From contig NZ_JAKKIE010000022.1 of assembly GCF_021742065.1 (NCBI RefSeq), forward strand, positions 1 through 63,518: 63,518 nt of DNA, given 5' to 3'. Source of the DNA: Rhizorhapis sp. SPR117 (GTDB lineage Bacteria > Pseudomonadota > Alphaproteobacteria > Sphingomonadales > Sphingomonadaceae). Positions 16,046 through 25,156 of the stretch are shown in pieces; position 1 is the first letter of the stretch, and every line of letters starts with the position of its first letter. The notes below the pieces were generated by a model. That model made no database searches. It worked only from the letters and a program-made list of their open reading frames with translations, and was not told the origin of the DNA. The translations under genes were made by a program, and so were the position numbers.

Positions 16046-18342
16046 TGTGGTCGCCTCTTCCGGATCATGGACCAGAGCCATGCCTTTCCAGCCTCTTTCC
16101 ACCTGGTTATCCATTGATATTTGGCCGGGATCTCACCACGATAATAGACAGCAGCCTGCGTATAATATTCGATAGCGTCTCCATAGCCCCGGCGGGCATG
16201 TTCAACATAATCGACTTTGTTGAAGACAACGCCAGCCACATCATATTCTAGAATTTCCAACGCTGCCCGCGCTTGATCTATGGTGGTCCGGCCCCAATCA
16301 ACGACCATCAATGCCGTGTCCGATATTCCCGAAATGCTGCGGGCATCGCAAACAGCCAGCGTTGCGGGCGAATTGACCACGATAAGGTCAAAGTGCTGGC
16401 GCAATTCATCGAATAACTGCTGCAACCGCGACATCGAAATCAACGATGCGGGATCGTCCACTGGGCCATGGGCGCTCAGCACGAACGGTTTGATGTTACG
16501 CTTGCCTTTGCCAGATGTCTCACTGTCATCATAAGCATGGGGCAACAACCGCCCGAAAGGCATGTCACTTTGCAAATATTCGACCAGGTCCGGACCATCC
16601 ATCTGTTTCTGGATTTCCTGCAGCAAGCCGTCCCGCCGCAAATCAAGATCAATGATTACGGCGCGCTGACCTTTGGCTGCGGCTGCGGCGGTCAGGCTGA
16701 GCGCGACAGTTGACTTGCCGTCACCGGGCAGTGGCGATGTCACGACCACGACTTGCGCGCCCTCCCCCTTCCATCGCCGGGCAGTTTCGAAATACAGCGT
16801 TCTCGCCACTTCCGCGAAAAGCGAACGGGGGTCGCTGATGACCGGGCTCGCGTCCGGCGTCATGGTGATATTGGCGATGCGTGGGATCATTGCCAGCGTC
16901 GGGAGGCCGAAATGCCGCCGGATCTGTTTCCCTGAACGCAGCTTGTTGTCAAACATCTCGATAGAGAAGGCGATCAGGAAAGACAGAAAGAGAGAGCCTG
17001 AAAAGGCGGTTGCAAGAGTCTTTGTCGGCGTCGGGCTGACCGGCTCCGTAGGCAGCGGCGCCCGCGAGAGCAACGAAGACATCACGCCCGTTCCGGCAAG
17101 CGCCGCCGTTTCCGTTTTCAATCGCGAAACAAGCGATAGATAAAGTTCACGTGTCGTTTCGGCCTCGCGTTCCAAAGACATCAAGGTCACATTATCTTTG
17201 TTGTTTTGATATGCCTTGCTAGTGAGGCTGCCCAGAAAGCCACGTAACTGCGCTTCCCTGGCAGCGGCACCGGAAGCCTCGCTGTTCGCACGGGTCGCTT
17301 CTGCCGCAGCCTCTGTCGCTGCAGCTTGACTGACTCTGATGCGCTCCTTGGACATATTTGCCTGCATCTCGGAAAGTTGTGCGTCGACATTCGCTACATC
17401 AGGATGCCCCGAGCCATAGAAGGACGTAAGTTTCGCCTTTTCGCGCAGCAAATCGTCATATTGCCGCTGCTGCTGCTGTAAAAGGGCTGACGTCGCAGTG
17501 GCGGCGCTTTGCATCGCAGCTGCCCGGCTCACACCTGCCGATCGGGCGGTCAGTTCGGCCCGAACGCTTCCTGCAGACGCGGCCTCTGCGGCAACACGAT
17601 TAATCTGCGCAAGATCATCGACTCCGGCCGATCCGGCCAACATCTGATGGCTGCTGCGGAAATCGGAAACCGCTTTCTCGGCCGTTGCCAGCTCCGATTT
17701 TACCCGATCAACTTCAGTACCTATTGCAGCGACCAGGTTGCGTTGTTTTTTGCGCTTCTCCACCGAGCGCGTGTCCTGCAGTGTATCGACATATTGGTTG
17801 GCAATCCGCGCAGCCAATGCTGGCGAAGGCGACCGGACGGTGATGTCTATGAACTCGGCGCGTGGCGCACGCGTGACGATCACCATGTCACGCATTTTAT
17901 CAACCGCATCGGCAAGGCTTCGATCGCTTGGTTTCTCCGTACGAGGCAACAACTGATCGGGCGGCATGAATTCGGGATCGCTCAGCAGAAACAGGTCCTT
18001 GATCACAGCCTCCGCCATGACACGGGAAGCGTAAAGTCTGGCTTCCGTTTCCATCCGGGCTTCATTCTGCGCGGCATTTTCCAACTGACTATCGCCCGAG
18101 CCGCTTATTAACTCGACCCGGACGGTCGCTGTCGCCTGATAGATCGGTGTCGCCGTAAACACTGCCAGGGCAGTGACGAACATGACGCAACCGACCATCG
18201 CCAGAATCAGTATCCGATGCCGACGAAGAATACAGAGCAATTGCCGAGCACTCATATAATGCAGTTCGGAATGGTCTGAATCAGGTGACGGACGCGTCTG
18301 TTGCGCGGGATATGCCTGCACGTTGCTTTGGACAGCATTCAT
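16042..18342 (-). CDS. GumC/Wzz-type chain-length regulator fused to a BY-kinase
   Basis: This 766-residue inner-membrane protein combines a Wzz domain between two membrane helices (about 44-64 and 446-464) with a cytoplasmic tyrosine autokinase. The Wzz part has long periplasmic coiled coils and the proline motif PLPTEPVSPTPTK. In the kinase, Walker A is SPLPGDGKST (536-545), Walker A' is IIDLDLRRDG, and a C-terminal tyrosine cluster reads EYYTQAAVYYRG. It controls polymer length and secretion with the Wza-like lipoprotein. The ATG at 18342 was preferred over an upstream in-frame ATG because the intervening 43 residues lack family similarity. Confidence 0.92.
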   Translation of the reverse strand: MNAVQSNVQAYPAQQTRPSPDSDHSELHYMSARQLLCILRRHRILILAMVGCVMFVTALAVFTATPIYQATATVRVELISGSGDSQLENAAQNEARMETEARLYASRVMAEAVIKDLFLLSDPEFMPPDQLLPRTEKPSDRSLADAVDKMRDMVIVTRAPRAEFIDITVRSPSPALAARIANQYVDTLQDTRSVEKRKKQRNLVAAIGTEVDRVKSELATAEKAVSDFRSSHQMLAGSAGVDDLAQINRVAAEAASAGSVRAELTARSAGVSRAAAMQSAATATSALLQQQQRQYDDLLREKAKLTSFYGSGHPDVANVDAQLSEMQANMSKERIRVSQAAATEAAAEATRANSEASGAAAREAQLRGFLGSLTSKAYQNNKDNVTLMSLEREAETTRELYLSLVSRLKTETAALAGTGVMSSLLSRAPLPTEPVSPTPTKTLATAFSGSLFLSFLIAFSIEMFDNKLRSGKQIRRHFGLPTLAMIPRIANITMTPDASPVISDPRSLFAEVARTLYFETARRWKGEGAQVVVVTSPLPGDGKSTVALSLTAAAAAKGQRAVIIDLDLRRDGLLQEIQKQMDGPDLVEYLQSDMPFGRLLPHAYDDSETSGKGKRNIKPFVLSAHGPVDDPASLISMSRLQQLFDELRQHFDLIVVNSPATLAVCDARSISGISDTALMVVDWGRTTIDQARAALEILEYDVAGVVFNKVDYVEHARRGYGDAIEYYTQAAVYYRGEIPAKYQWITRWKEAGKAWLWSMIRKRRPQ

Positions 18343-19438
18343 TGACGAATTTCCACTTCCATCCGGGCGTGTGAACCTGAGGCACCCCGTAGACCGGAGC
18401 CTGTTGGCTTGACGGTCGCGCACCACCCCTAGTTTGGTGGTGATCTTCCCGTTTTCCGGGTGCAGGAGCAAAAGATATTGGGGTGCAACACACAGGGCAT
18501 AGTGGCTAACCCATAGGGACTAGTATCGTAGGCGCCCGGTGTGAAAACCGGCAGTGGAAGCTGAAAAGCAGGAATTTTACCCGGCAAAGGTGCAGGCACG
18601 AACCGGCATTCTTGTCAGAAAGCACGGCACCGGACGCGATGCAGGGGGTTCCGATTTCATCCAAGTCGAAACCACCCCGCTATCGCTGTAGCGAATGGCT
18701 AAACCGGTATGACAGGATTAACTGGCGCGACCATAGCGGACAGATCCGGCCTTGGACACAGGGCCGAGCCAGGAAACAAGCATGTTCAGTGCACGGTTGC
18801 AGCGAACAAAGGACAAGGATGCATGATAGACTGGTTGTCTGCACTCCCTCTCAAACGAGACAGGCGCGGTACTCAGGACCGGTCCGCCTTCACAGTCCGC
18901 CCCCGAACCGTACATATATTCCGTTGCCATGTTCAAACAGGCTTGCTGAACCAACTCAGCAATCCCTACATCGTCACTAACAAAGTGATCGGCATCGCGT
19001 GTTTTATTTTTTTTATGCACGGTCATTATTTGCCGATCTGTCCCCCTCCTCTTTTGACGCATCTCTATTCTCCACTTGTTGCAACCCTAAAGTTAATCGC
19101 AATTTTATTGTCTATTTCACTATGTTACCGGCTATTTTATATCTACCGACAGGCGGTCTAGTGGATCAACTCATCTAATTCCCGCCCTTTAAACCCTATA
19201 AGCTGATCCTGTCAGCAAGCTCAATACGCCTTGGCCAATTCTTACGGGGTAAGCCAACAATAGGGTACTTCAGACCTTTGCAGTATTCGATCATATCTAT
19301 CCGTAACCTGCTTTTATTACGACGTTATATAGTCACGCTCGTGGCCCCTGGGAGCATCGATCGATACAAATTTGAAGCTGTACGGAAAATAACGGAACCC
19401 CCCTGACCTTATCCATTCGAATATGCTATCGGCGCGCC
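18343..19438. other. Long intergenic region without a convincing gene
   Basis: About 1.1 kb separates the divergent GumC/BY-kinase and ABC-F genes. A reading frame at 18709-19161 has no recognisable domain and an erratic composition and is not called. The part from about 18980 to 19340 is distinctly A+T-rich. A stem-loop CACCACC-N8-GGTGGTG at 18421-18442 lies in the leader of the kinase gene, and CCGGT-N6-ACCGG lies near 18540. Both promoters must be here. A small RNA is possible but not demonstrated. Confidence 0.4.
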
Positions 19439-21319
19439 ATGCTGAATTTGAATGGTATCACAGTTCGCTTGGGCGGACGCACTATCCTTGATCGCGCGAC
19501 TGCCGCCCTGCCCCCGCGCAGCCGTGTTGGCCTGATCGGTCGTAACGGGGCTGGCAAATCGACTCTGATGAAGGTGATGATCGGCCTTCTCGATCCTGAC
19601 GAGGGCGATACGGAGATGCCGCGCGGCACGAAAATCGGCTATATCGCACAAGAAGCACCGAGCGGTAATGCAACTCCGTTTGAAACCGTATTGGCCGCCG
19701 ATACCGAGCGCGCGGCGCTGCTCGATGAAAGCGAGCATTGCCATGATCCGGATCGATTGGGCGAGATTCACGAACGATTGAACGCCATCGACGCCTATAG
19801 CGCTCCGGCACGGGCTGCTCGCATTCTCGTCGGCCTGGGCTTTGACGATGAAATGCAAGGTCGTCCGCTCGACAGCTATTCGGGTGGGTGGAAAATGCGC
19901 GTTGCCCTTGCCGCGCTGTTGTTTTCGGGGCCTGATCTGCTGCTGCTCGACGAACCTTCAAATCACCTCGATCTGGAAGCGACGCTATGGCTGGAGAGTT
20001 TCCTCAAAAATTATCGCGCGACTATTGTCATCATCAGTCATGAGCGCGACCTTCTGAACAATGTCGTCAATCATATCCTGCATCTGGAACAGGGCAAGGT
20101 TACGCTTTATCCGGGCGGTTATGACGCCTTTGAGCGACAGCGTTCCGAACGGTTGGCGCAACTGGAGGCAGCCCGCGAACGGCAGTCGGCCGAACGGGCA
20201 AAGTTGCAGGATTTCGTCGCTCGCAACAGTGCGCGGGCCAGTACCGCCAAACAGGCCCAATCGCGAGCCAAGGCATTGGCAAAGATGCAGCCTATTGCTG
20301 CCGCGCTGGAGGACCCAAGCCTGTCCTTCGTGTTTCCCAGTCCACCGGAAATGCGCCCGCCGCTCATTACCATCGACATGGCTTCGGTCGGCTATGATGA
20401 GCGGCCGATCCTGCAAAGGCTGAATCTGCGTATTGATCCCGATGATCGGATCGCATTGCTTGGCCGCAACGGCAATGGCAAGACGACGCTTGCCCGTCTG
20501 ATCGCGGCGCAACTTGCCCCGATGGACGGTGCGGTCAACGCTTCGGCCAAGATGAAGGTAGGCTATTTCACCCAATATCAGGTCGAGGAACTGGAAACCG
20601 ACGCCACCCCGCTTGAACATATGACACGGCAGATGAAAGGCATGACGCCCGGTGCGGTGCGTGCCCAACTTGGCCGCTTCGGCTTTTCCGGCGACCGGGC
20701 TATCCAAAAAGTCGGCAGCCTGTCAGGCGGCGAGCGAGCGCGGCTTGCTCTCGCGCTGATCACCCGCGACGCGCCCAATCTGTTGATCCTGGACGAACCG
20801 ACCAATCACCTTGATGTCGATTCCCGTGAAGCGCTGGTGCAGGCGCTCAATGCCTATTCGGGCGCTGTAGTCGTCGTCAGCCATGATCGGCATATGATCG
20901 AACTGGTCGCCGATCGACTGGTTCTGGTCGATGGTGGCACGGCTACCGAATATAACGGCAGCCTTGCCGACTATACCGATCTGGTGCTGGGCAAGGGCGG
21001 CAACCAGGGCAGCGGCGGCGATGCGCCCAGCAAGCAGGACCGCAAGGCCGAAAAGCGTGCAGCAGCCCAGGAACGTGAACGCAACAAGGCGTTGCGCGAT
21101 GCAGTGACCATCGCGGAAAAGGAAATGGCGGCCTTGACCGCGCACCGTTCCCGGATCGAACGGGCCATGTTCGATCCGTCCCTGGCCGACCCCCAGGAAA
21201 AGAATTGCACCATGTCAGAACTCATGAAACGTCGCGCCGATGTCGAGCGCGAGCTTGAAACAGCCGAGGCGCGCTGGCTGCAGGCGTCCGAGGCACTGGA
21301 GACCACCATAGCGGCGTAG
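19439..21319 (+). CDS. ABC-F family ATPase (YheS/Uup-like)
   Basis: This 626-residue protein has two tandem ABC ATPase domains and no membrane segments, so it is an ABC-F translation or ribosome-associated factor rather than a transporter. The first domain has GLIGRNGAGKST, signature YSGGWKMRVALA and LLLLDEPSNHLD. The second has ALLGRNGNGKTT, LSGGERARLALA and LLILDEPTNHLD. A charged linker lies between them and a basic coiled coil follows from about residue 520. The first signature, SGGWK, is typical of the YheS branch. Not linked in an operon to its neighbours. Confidence 0.9.
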   Translation: MLNLNGITVRLGGRTILDRATAALPPRSRVGLIGRNGAGKSTLMKVMIGLLDPDEGDTEMPRGTKIGYIAQEAPSGNATPFETVLAADTERAALLDESEHCHDPDRLGEIHERLNAIDAYSAPARAARILVGLGFDDEMQGRPLDSYSGGWKMRVALAALLFSGPDLLLLDEPSNHLDLEATLWLESFLKNYRATIVIISHERDLLNNVVNHILHLEQGKVTLYPGGYDAFERQRSERLAQLEAARERQSAERAKLQDFVARNSARASTAKQAQSRAKALAKMQPIAAALEDPSLSFVFPSPPEMRPPLITIDMASVGYDERPILQRLNLRIDPDDRIALLGRNGNGKTTLARLIAAQLAPMDGAVNASAKMKVGYFTQYQVEELETDATPLEHMTRQMKGMTPGAVRAQLGRFGFSGDRAIQKVGSLSGGERARLALALITRDAPNLLILDEPTNHLDVDSREALVQALNAYSGAVVVVSHDRHMIELVADRLVLVDGGTATEYNGSLADYTDLVLGKGGNQGSGGDAPSKQDRKAEKRAAAQERERNKALRDAVTIAEKEMAALTAHRSRIERAMFDPSLADPQEKNCTMSELMKRRADVERELETAEARWLQASEALETTIAA

Positions 21320-21384
21320 AGCATCTGACTGCCTCTTTATCTTTCACTTGCTCTCTTTGCTGCATCGCACTATCAACCGCGCCG

Positions 21385-21555
21385 CGACAGGTTCCCGGAG
21401 ATGGGATGAAAAGGGAACCCGGAAGTGGACATCATGTTCACAAGCCGGGGCTGCCCCCGCAACTGTAATCGGTGAGTCCGCTCCCCAAATGCCACTGGAT
21501 CTGATCCGGGAAGGCGGGGAAACAGATAATGACCCGAGAGCCAGGAGACCTGCCT
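21385..21555 (+). promoter_or_regulatory. Cobalamin (AdoCbl) riboswitch
   Basis: The leader contains the diagnostic B12-box elements in order: ACAGGT near 21388, a GGGAACCCGG arm, the GCCGGGGCTGCCCCCGCAAC box at about 21443-21462, a CCACTG element near 21492, and GAGAGCCAGGAGACCTGCC at about 21536-21554. The 5' CAGGT pairs with 3' ACCTG as P1. It lies about 150 bp before the btuB ATG. It should repress the B12 receptor, and probably the cobQ gene behind it, when adenosylcobalamin is plentiful. Confidence 0.95.
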
Positions 21556-21702
21556 GACGCAGTCGTTCTTTCGTGCGGACGGGGTGTGCCGGGCGATCGA
21601 GGATTTCCTCGCGTGACGACGTTCGTTGGGTCGTGCGCGGGGAATCGATTTTCGTGCATAGCAAGCCTTCGTGCGGCCCTTTTTGTTGAAAAAGGGGGAA
21701 AT

Positions 21703-23580
21703 ATGCGCCTTTCAAAATATCTGATACTTGCCGCCACGGTCCTGACACCTGTTGCCGCTCATGCGGACGATGGTGACCAGATCGTCGTTACCGCAACCCG
21801 CGATGCGCGGCCTCTGTCGCAAATCGGCCAGTCCATTACGGTCGTCACGGAAGACAATATCATCATGCAGCAATCGGTTGCGGTGGTTGACCTGCTCGCC
21901 AAAGTGCCCGGCGTCAGCTTTACCCGCAATGGCGGTATTGGCGGCTTCTCCTCCATCTTTATCCGGGGTGCCGATAGCGAACAGACGGCGGCCCTGATAG
22001 ACGGTGTCAAAATCAACGACCCAGCTTCACCGGGCGGCGGCTTCGACTTTGGCAACCTGCTGACCGGCAACATAGCCCGGATCGAGGTCGTGCGCGGGTC
22101 GCAATCGGTTCTGTGGGGTAGCCAGGCAATTGGCGGCGTCGTCAACATGATTACAAAAGAACCGAGTGACGAACTGGCCGCCAATGCCCGCGCCGAATAT
22201 GGCTATCGCGATACAGCCCAGCTTGTGGGAAATGTTTCGGGCAAGTTTGGCCCTGTGGCCGGAAGCATCGGTGCCGGCTATTTCCGCACCGACGGGATTT
22301 CCAGTTTCGCCGGTGGCACCGAACAGGACGGTTATCGCAATTTTGGCGCGAATGCCAAATTCACGGTCACCTTGTCCGATGCATTGTCGGTGGACCTGCG
22401 CGGCTGGTATTCGGACGGCAAAAATGACCTCGATGGCTTTCCCGCGCCGTTCTACAGCTTTGCCGACACGAATGAATATTCGAAAACCAAGCAGTTCGTC
22501 GGCTATTCAGGCGTTAACCTGTCGCTCTTTGGGGGAGCTTTCCGCAATCGCTTTGCCTTTGCCTATACCGATGTGAAGCGCGCCAACTATGATCCGGACA
22601 GCAGTTCGGACGCAAATTTTACCGCCAAGGGAGAAAATGAGCGCTTCGAATATCAAGGCATAGCCGACATCAGTGACCGCGTGCAGGCAGTCTTTGGCGC
22701 GGAAACGGAAACATCCCGTTTCCGCACGGCTTCTTTCGGATTTCCGAGCAATGCTCGTACTAACATCGACAGCTTTTATGGACAGCTGAGCATGACGCCA
22801 ATCAACGGCTTTACAGCAACTGCCGGCGTCCGCCGCGACGATCATCAGCGGTTCGGGGGTGAAACCACTTTCGCCGCGAATGCCGTCTACAGCCCTAACA
22901 GCGGCACGACAACGATACGTGCCAGCTATGGCGAAGGTTTCAAGGCGCCTTCGCTTTATCAACTTTTTGGCGATTACGGCAATGAGACGCTTACGCCCGA
23001 GACATCAAAAAGCTGGGACGCTGGCGTCACGCAGAAACTGCTCAATGGCGCAATCGAGCTGGCCGCGACATGGTTCCATAGAAACAGCCGTAACCAGATC
23101 GATTTCGTCTCCTGTTTTGGTAGTACGGACCTTATTTGCGACAATCGCCCTTTTGGCACCTATGATAATATCCGCCGCACCCGTGCAAAGGGTATTGAGA
23201 TCGACCTTGCGCTCAACCCGGTGGAAGCCCTGCATATCGATGCAAACTATACCTGGATGGAAACCAAAAACCGCGATACCGGGCTGGATCTGGCGCGACG
23301 GCCACGGCACAGCCTCAACGCTTCGGTCGATTATCGCTGGCCCTTTGGCTTGTCGACCGGCGCCACCGTGACCCATGCCGGATCGCGGTTCGACAATGCC
23401 AGCAACAGCCGCATCTTACAGGGCTATGTCTTGGTCGATCTACGCGCCAGTATCCCGGTCAGGCCCAATGTTGAATTCTATGGCCGCGTCGAAAATCTGT
23501 TCGATGAACGTTATGCGACAGTGTTCAACTATGGCACTTCGGGTCGTGCGGCCTATGCAGGCGTGCGGTTGCGCTATTAA
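21703..23580 (+). CDS. btuB: TonB-dependent vitamin B12 receptor (BtuB-like)
   Basis: The 625-residue outer-membrane receptor has a signal peptide cut after VAAHA, a TonB-box-like IVVTATR, a plug domain (VPGVSFTRNGGIGGFSSIFI, IEVVRGSQSVLWGSQAIGG) and a 22-strand barrel ending in an aromatic-rich strand (YAGVRLRY). The ATG at 21703 follows AAAGGGGGAAA. A longer in-frame reading would start within the riboswitch and is rejected. B12 specificity rests on the upstream cobalamin riboswitch and the following cobQ gene rather than on barrel residues. Confidence 0.93.
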   Translation: MRLSKYLILAATVLTPVAAHADDGDQIVVTATRDARPLSQIGQSITVVTEDNIIMQQSVAVVDLLAKVPGVSFTRNGGIGGFSSIFIRGADSEQTAALIDGVKINDPASPGGGFDFGNLLTGNIARIEVVRGSQSVLWGSQAIGGVVNMITKEPSDELAANARAEYGYRDTAQLVGNVSGKFGPVAGSIGAGYFRTDGISSFAGGTEQDGYRNFGANAKFTVTLSDALSVDLRGWYSDGKNDLDGFPAPFYSFADTNEYSKTKQFVGYSGVNLSLFGGAFRNRFAFAYTDVKRANYDPDSSSDANFTAKGENERFEYQGIADISDRVQAVFGAETETSRFRTASFGFPSNARTNIDSFYGQLSMTPINGFTATAGVRRDDHQRFGGETTFAANAVYSPNSGTTTIRASYGEGFKAPSLYQLFGDYGNETLTPETSKSWDAGVTQKLLNGAIELAATWFHRNSRNQIDFVSCFGSTDLICDNRPFGTYDNIRRTRAKGIEIDLALNPVEALHIDANYTWMETKNRDTGLDLARRPRHSLNASVDYRWPFGLSTGATVTHAGSRFDNASNSRILQGYVLVDLRASIPVRPNVEFYGRVENLFDERYATVFNYGTSGRAAYAGVRLRY

Positions 23581-23670
23581 GCTATGAGCGCCGCCGCTCT
23601 CGGTTCTTTTTCGCAACTGTGGCGATAGAACGGTAGCGGCGGCGCACATATTGGTGACGGGAGTGCGGCC

Positions 23671-25140
23671 ATGGGCGCCGTGATGTTGCAGGGCACGGGA
23701 TCGGATGTTGGCAAGTCCGTGCTGGTGGCAGGGCTTTGCCGCCTGCTCGCCAATCGCGGTCTCAAGGTGCTGCCTTTCAAACCGCAGAACATGTCGAATA
23801 ACGCCGCCGTCACGCCCGAAGGCGGCGAAATTGGCCGGGCGCAGGCTTTGCAGGCGCTTGCCTGTCGCGTACCGCCGCATGTCGATATGAATCCGGTACT
23901 TTTAAAGCCGCAGTCTGACCGCGTGGCCCAACTCATTGTCCATGGCCACATGCAGGGCCAGTCGGACTCTGAATATTACCGCAGCCATAAAGGCGAATTG
24001 CTGGATACGGTGCTTGGCTCCTACCAGCGCCTGCGCGCCGACGCGGACATCGTGATTGTCGAGGGCGCAGGCAGCCCGGCGGAAATCAACCTGCGCGAAG
24101 GCGACATCGCCAATATGGGTTTTGCGAGGGCCGCTGGCGTGCCGGTTGTGCTGGTCGGCGATATCGATCGGGGCGGCGTGATCGCTTCGATCGTTGGCAC
24201 CCATATAGTGATCGATCCAGAAGACGCTGCAATGATTCGCGCTTTCCTGATCAACAAATTCCGCGGCGACGTGCGGTTGTTCGACGCAGGATATGACGCC
24301 ATAGCAGAGCGCACCGGCTGGGAAGGTCTGGGTGTCGTGCCATGGATCGCCGCCGCCCGGAAATTGCCCGCCGAAGACGCTGTGGCGCTCGATCATTTGA
24401 CGCACGGCAGCAGCGCCAGTGTGGAAATTGCCGTCCCCATGCTGTCGCGCATCGCCAATTTCGATGACTTCGATCCACTGGCACAGGAACCATCGGTGCG
24501 CCTGACGATGGTGCCGCCAGGTCAACCGATCCCGGCCAGCGCCGGACTGATCATCCTGCCGGGCACCAAGGCGACCATTGCCGATCTTGCCTTCCTTCGT
24601 GCCCAGGGCTGGGATGTGGACATTGCCGCGCATGTTCGTCGCGGCGGACATATACTAGGCATTTGCGGGGGATATCAGATGCTTGGACGGACTATTTCAG
24701 ACCCTGAGGGAATAGAAGGCGGTTCGGGCAGCGTAACCGGTCTCGGTTATTTGCCGGTGGATACCGTGCTGGGCGGACACAAGATGTTGGCCAGCGTGGA
24801 AGGAACGGATATTCCTGCGGGACAGGCCTTTCACGGCTATGAAATGCATGTCGGGGTAACCACATCTGCAACTGCGCCACTGCTGCGGTTCAGCGATGGG
24901 CGCACCGATGGCGCAACCAGCCCCGATGGACGGATCGCCGGATGCTATGTCCATGGTCTGTTCGCATCTTCGGAACAGCGCAAGATGTGGCTTGGCAAAC
25001 TTGGCGCTGCCTCCAATGGCCTCGACCATGCGATCATTGTGGATGCGGCTCTGGACGAGCTCGCGGCTGAATTGGACAAGGTTGTCGATATCGCCAGACT
25101 GTTATCCATCGCGCGGGAGGCACGACCTTGCCGAATGTAA
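23671..25140 (+). CDS. cobQ: Cobyric acid synthase
   Basis: This 489-residue glutamine-dependent amidotransferase adds four amides to adenosylcobyrinic acid a,c-diamide. The N-terminal ATP-binding domain begins LQGTGSDVGKS and contains PFKPQNMSNNA and GAGSPAEINL. The C-terminal class I glutamine amidotransferase domain has the nucleophile Cys in HILGICGGYQMLG and the His in GCYVHGLF. It follows btuB by 90 bp and may share the riboswitch-controlled transcript. A lone cobQ beside an importer suggests salvage or completion of imported corrinoids, though other cob genes may lie elsewhere. Confidence 0.95.
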   Translation: MGAVMLQGTGSDVGKSVLVAGLCRLLANRGLKVLPFKPQNMSNNAAVTPEGGEIGRAQALQALACRVPPHVDMNPVLLKPQSDRVAQLIVHGHMQGQSDSEYYRSHKGELLDTVLGSYQRLRADADIVIVEGAGSPAEINLREGDIANMGFARAAGVPVVLVGDIDRGGVIASIVGTHIVIDPEDAAMIRAFLINKFRGDVRLFDAGYDAIAERTGWEGLGVVPWIAAARKLPAEDAVALDHLTHGSSASVEIAVPMLSRIANFDDFDPLAQEPSVRLTMVPPGQPIPASAGLIILPGTKATIADLAFLRAQGWDVDIAAHVRRGGHILGICGGYQMLGRTISDPEGIEGGSGSVTGLGYLPVDTVLGGHKMLASVEGTDIPAGQAFHGYEMHVGVTTSATAPLLRFSDGRTDGATSPDGRIAGCYVHGLFASSEQRKMWLGKLGAASNGLDHAIIVDAALDELAAELDKVVDIARLLSIAREARPCRM

Positions 25141-25156
25141 AGCGCCACGCGCTTTC

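Noticed and set aside
18709..19161. 150-codon frame with a hydrophobic C-terminal part in the long intergenic region
   Set aside because: Irregular composition, crosses a sharp GC change, no ribosome site and no recognised domain.
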